Assembly: GCA_963768585.1 (NCBI GenBank)
Contig: CAVYIF010000020.1
Coordinates: 294,405 to 358,404, forward strand
Source of the DNA: CAVUNY01 sp963768585
Lineage (GTDB): Bacteria; Chloroflexota; Anaerolineae; Anaerolineales; Anaerolineaceae
Length of the DNA stretch: 64,000 nt
Reading direction: 5' to 3'
The position numbers and the translations under genes are program-made. Shown one piece after another: positions 61,197 through 64,000 of this stretch; positions within the stretch are counted from its first letter, which is position 1, and each line of letters begins with the position of its first letter. The notes under the pieces are model-generated. The model searched no databases. It had not been told where the DNA came from and was given only the letters and a program-made list of their open reading frames with translations.

Positions 61197-62162
61197 CTAT
61201 GGCAGGTATTGTACGCAGGCGACCCAGTGATCTGGAGCCATTTCAATCTGTTCGGGCCTTTTTTCCAGACAGCGACTTTCTACTAACGGACAGCGGAATT
61301 GAAAACAGCAGCCCGGGGGAGGATTGCGCAGATCGTGGGTCAGTCCTTCGGTCACTTTCAAAGGCTTGCGTTCTCTGATGGATGGGATCGAATCAATCAA
61401 TAGCCGGGTATAGGGATGGTAAGGATTTTCGAACAGTGCGCCAACTGGCCCGACTTCAACCAGATTACCGGCGTACATGACCGCCAGGCGGTCTACCAAC
61501 TGCGCCTGCAGGCCCATATCATGCCCAATCATGATCATTGAGACACCCAGTCGCTTCTTGACATCCAGCAAAGTCTGCGCGACCACCCGCTGCACGACGA
61601 CATCCAGCGCACTGGTGGGCTCATCCGCCAGAATGACCGACGGATTGAGCGACACCGCCATGGCAATGCACACGCGCTGCTTCATGCCACCGCTCAGTTC
61701 GTGAGGATACATGTTGTAAACGCGTTCAGGAAGGCCGACATCGTTGAGCAGCTTGATAATTCTATCCTTCAACGCCTTACCATTGATGCGTTCATGTGCC
61801 TGAATGCCATCGGCCATCTGCTCTTTAATTTTGGTCACCGGATTTAAGGAGTTCATCGCACCTTGAGGGATCAATGCCAGCTTGGTCCAGCGCACCCTGC
61901 GCAGCTGGCTTTCTCGCATTCCGACAATATTCTCTCCATTAACCAGGATTTCTCCACTGACAATCCTGCCAGGCGGTTGGACCATCTGCAAAATCGACAT
62001 AGCCACCGTCGTTTTGCCACAGCCAGATTCACCAACCAGGCCAACAATTTCCCCTTCTTTCACATACAGATTGATCGCATTGGCTGCAACAACCGCGCCG
62101 AGAGGAGTGAAGTAATGAACATTGAGATCATTAATGATGAGAACTTTTTGATCATTACCCAT
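61197..62162 (-). CDS. Opp/Dpp-type ABC transporter ATPase, DppD-like (second system)
   Basis: A 321-residue ATPase. Walker A GESGCGKTTVAM, signature LSGGMKQRVC, Walker B VILADEPTSALD, and a Cys-containing C-terminal CCFQFRCPLVESRC. Overlaps the permease gene before it by eight bases. Its sequence differs enough from the 40569 copy that the two systems look like separate lineages rather than a recent duplication. Confidence 0.92.
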   Translation of the reverse strand: MGNDQKVLIINDLNVHYFTPLGAVVAANAINLYVKEGEIVGLVGESGCGKTTVAMSILQMVQPPGRIVSGEILVNGENIVGMRESQLRRVRWTKLALIPQGAMNSLNPVTKIKEQMADGIQAHERINGKALKDRIIKLLNDVGLPERVYNMYPHELSGGMKQRVCIAMAVSLNPSVILADEPTSALDVVVQRVVAQTLLDVKKRLGVSMIMIGHDMGLQAQLVDRLAVMYAGNLVEVGPVGALFENPYHPYTRLLIDSIPSIRERKPLKVTEGLTHDLRNPPPGCCFQFRCPLVESRCLEKRPEQIEMAPDHWVACVQYLP

Positions 62163-63069
62163 TCTTATATCCTCTCAATCTTGGATTTGCAATCTCATCC
62201 AAACCAATTGTCATTAAAAAGAAACCGGTAAAAACCAGAACCAGGGCAATGATGGGCGGCAGCCACCACCACACCATGCCGCGCACCAAAGCAGAGCTGG
62301 TCAAGGCGTAGTTAATGATCATGCCCAATGAAGGGACCCGGGCAGGACCCAGACCAAGCGCCTCGAGACCGACGGCGCCCAGAATTGCCCCTGAAATACC
62401 GCCGGTGAGCGAGGCCGCCAGCCAGGGCAGCATATTGGGAACCATTTCGACCAACATAATTTCTAAGGGAGGCACATTCGACAGCAGCGCCATGCGCACA
62501 TAACCCCGCTCGCGCAAAGTTAACACCTGAGACCGCACCAACCGGGTGGGCGCCGGCCAGGCAAAAAGAGCCAGGATCAAGGCCATCTCGGTGACATCCG
62601 TCATATGGATGTAAGCGGCAATCGCAATCAAAACCATCAAGCTGGGAATGGTCATCACAGCATCACTGATGGTGCGCACGATATGGTCCACCCACCCGCC
62701 AATGTAACCGGCGATCGAACCAAGCAGCACACCCACCCCAAGACCAATCGAAGCTGCAACCAGGCCCACTTCCAGAGAGGCCGGGATGCCGACGATGAGC
62801 GAGGCCAGCATATCGCGCCCGTTGCTTTCGGTGCCCAGGGGATGTTCGGGCGTGCCGCCTTTATCCCACATGGGGGGCAGGTTGGTTGGGGAAGAGGCAG
62901 TATAGGCTAAATCTGTATTCCAAAACAACGGTCCAAGCAGCCCAAACAGCAGGACAATCAATACAATAATGCTGCCAAGTACAAACTTGGTGTTCAACCA
63001 GGGGGAATCCCAAATATTAAGATGCCTGATGCCTGGCTGGGTTTTCGAATTGAGTGCAACATCGGCCAT
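62155..63069 (-). CDS. Opp/Dpp-type ABC permease, DppC-like (second system)
   Basis: A 304-residue membrane subunit. The N-terminal helix (FVLGSIIVLIVLLFGLLGPLF) is followed by a long outer loop and five helices. GTESNGRDMLASLIVG and LTLRERGYVRMAL (EAA loop) are family features. Lies 38 bp after the DppB-like gene. Confidence 0.92.
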   Translation of the reverse strand: MADVALNSKTQPGIRHLNIWDSPWLNTKFVLGSIIVLIVLLFGLLGPLFWNTDLAYTASSPTNLPPMWDKGGTPEHPLGTESNGRDMLASLIVGIPASLEVGLVAASIGLGVGVLLGSIAGYIGGWVDHIVRTISDAVMTIPSLMVLIAIAAYIHMTDVTEMALILALFAWPAPTRLVRSQVLTLRERGYVRMALLSNVPPLEIMLVEMVPNMLPWLAASLTGGISGAILGAVGLEALGLGPARVPSLGMIINYALTSSALVRGMVWWWLPPIIALVLVFTGFFLMTIGLDEIANPRLRGYKNG

Positions 63070-63107
63070 TTTGGCTATACCCTTTCATTTAATTTCACGT
63101 CTGACGG

Positions 63108-64000
63108 TTAAGAAGAGATATTTCTCTTGAAGGTAATGCGCGGATCAATCAACGGGTACAACAGGTCGATAATTAATACGCCGCTGGCTGTGATGACGAT
63201 CATCAAGTTGGTGATCGTCTGGATAACGGTATAATCCTGCTCCATGATCGCCCGGTAAAGGAGATAGCCTGTACCAGGATAAGCAAAAATCCATTCCACC
63301 AGGGTCGACCCGCCGATCAGAGCGCCCAATCCCATGGCAAAGGCGGTGAGAGCAGGCAAAATGGCATTGCGGATGCCGTACCGGAAGAAGACCCGTGCCG
63401 GCGACAGTCCTTTGGCTTGCGCCAGTAAGAAATAATCCTCATTGTTGACGCCGATCATTAAACCGCGCATGCCCAGGGCCCAACCGCCCATCGAGGTCAA
63501 AATGATCGATAACAACGGTAATATCCCATGGTTGAATACACTTTTGATAAATGGCCAGTTGAAACCTGGATCGACTTCCCGCGAATACCCGCCGGTTGCC
63601 GGAAGCCAGTGCAGCTTGAATGCGAAAATGAATATCAGCAGGATGCCAAACATGAAAAACGGCACAGCAGTAAACGTCAGACTGAACGGTAGGATGGACT
63701 GCAGCCAGTTTGGCGTTTTACGCCAGCCCATGAGCGAGCCTACGGTAATGCCAATGAGAAATGAAAGCACCGCTGCAAAAGAAAGCAGGATCAATGTCCA
63801 GGGTAAGGCCGGTTTGACCACATCCCACGCAGCCATTGGAAAGCCGGTGAAAGAAAAGCCATAGTTGAATGTGACAACGTGCCCCAAGTAGCGAATATAT
63901 TGGACGTATATGGGATCATTGAGGCCGATACTTGTTTTATATGATTTGATAATCTGGTTGGCGTTATCCACATAGCCGCGCAGGTTCATCATGCGCAGGA
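63108..64000 (-). CDS. Opp/Dpp-type ABC permease, DppB-like, N-terminus outside window
   Basis: At least 294 residues of the first permease of the second importer. The frame stays open to the window edge, and the usual N-terminal helix (about 35-45 residues) is missing, so the gene continues to the right. Visible: the GLNDPIYVQYIRYLG periplasmic segment, several helices and an EAA loop MIGVNNEDYFLLAQAKGLS. A binding-protein gene is expected further right, since none lies in this window for this system. Confidence 0.88.
   Translation of the reverse strand, partial: LRMMNLRGYVDNANQIIKSYKTSIGLNDPIYVQYIRYLGHVVTFNYGFSFTGFPMAAWDVVKPALPWTLILLSFAAVLSFLIGITVGSLMGWRKTPNWLQSILPFSLTFTAVPFFMFGILLIFIFAFKLHWLPATGGYSREVDPGFNWPFIKSVFNHGILPLLSIILTSMGGWALGMRGLMIGVNNEDYFLLAQAKGLSPARVFFRYGIRNAILPALTAFAMGLGALIGGSTLVEWIFAYPGTGYLLYRAIMEQDYTVIQTITNLMIVITASGVLIIDLLYPLIDPRITFKRNISS

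Noticed and set aside
1..64000. Mobile elements, CRISPR arrays, tRNA or rRNA genes
   Set aside because: No transposase or integrase motif, no regularly spaced repeats, no cloverleaf-like T-loop/acceptor pattern and no long rRNA-like stretch was recognised; only a 12-base match to the 16S tail at 43762-43773, which is explained as a ribosome-binding sequence.

Overview
The window reads as chromosomal DNA of a free-living, Gram-positive-like or monoderm environmental bacterium, most likely Chloroflexota (Anaerolineae). That assignment is an inference. It rests on TP-rich lipoprotein linkers, an L,D-transpeptidase with a YGC rather than HGC motif, a class I (DhnA-type) fructose-bisphosphate aldolase, a P3A-type proton ATPase, many very long multi-domain sensor kinases, and Opp-family transporters used beside glycoside hydrolases. 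No rRNA, tRNA, CRISPR array or insertion sequence was found. Coding density is high and genes form long same-strand runs.

Layout. (1) 1-2821 (+): the end of a LysM/L,D-transpeptidase, then an IGHMBP2/UPF1-like helicase with a clear intrinsic terminator. (2) 2821-6589 (-): a sugar-catabolic trio, Gfo/Idh/MocA oxidoreductase, aldo/keto reductase and GH3 hydrolase. (3) 6826-9303 (+): two tiny basic proteins and an ABC1/UbiB-type kinase. (4) 9324-20092 (-): two giant hybrid histidine kinases around a receiver-MinD/CpaE-like ATPase; one kinase carries an internal GGDEF domain. (5) 20619-33287 (+): an apparent operon led by an NMT1/SsuA-type binding lipoprotein without permease or ATPase. It continues with a Cache-HAMP-PAS-GAF kinase, two Rcp1-like receivers, a receiver-GGDEF cyclase and two tandem HD-GYP proteins. 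(6) 33619-39174: cupin, aldolase, PAP2 phosphatase, degenerate receiver and proton P-type ATPase with a strong promoter and structured leader. (7) 39596-45613 (-): a complete Opp-type transporter, order B-C-A-D-F. (8) 45952-55956 (-): GH38 alpha-mannosidase, URO-D-like protein, phosphomannose-isomerase-like fusion, ROK protein and a second GH38-like enzyme, with an operator-like inverted repeat at its start and an intrinsic terminator at its end. (9) 56084-57720 (+): a small coupled ORF and a GT-C-type membrane protein. (10) 57789-64000 (-): two more URO-D-like proteins behind a second Opp/Dpp-type transporter whose first gene leaves the window.

The genes fit two themes. The first is c-di-GMP and phosphorelay signalling: about 24 kb of sensors containing one diguanylate cyclase, one kinase-embedded GGDEF and two HD-GYP phosphodiesterases. 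The second is scavenging of mannose-containing oligosaccharides: import by an Opp-family ABC system, cleavage by GH38 enzymes, phosphorylation and isomerisation by ROK and PMI-like proteins. Three URO-D-superfamily proteins of unknown role are woven into this part.

Four single-base frame disruptions were found: near 22078, at 26731, near 26796 and at 59926-59931. Each breaks an otherwise intact protein. Two lie in homopolymers, so draft-sequence errors are as likely as real gene decay. The most interesting candidates are the transporter-less binding protein heading a c-di-GMP operon, and the GH38/URO-D/Opp glycan locus.
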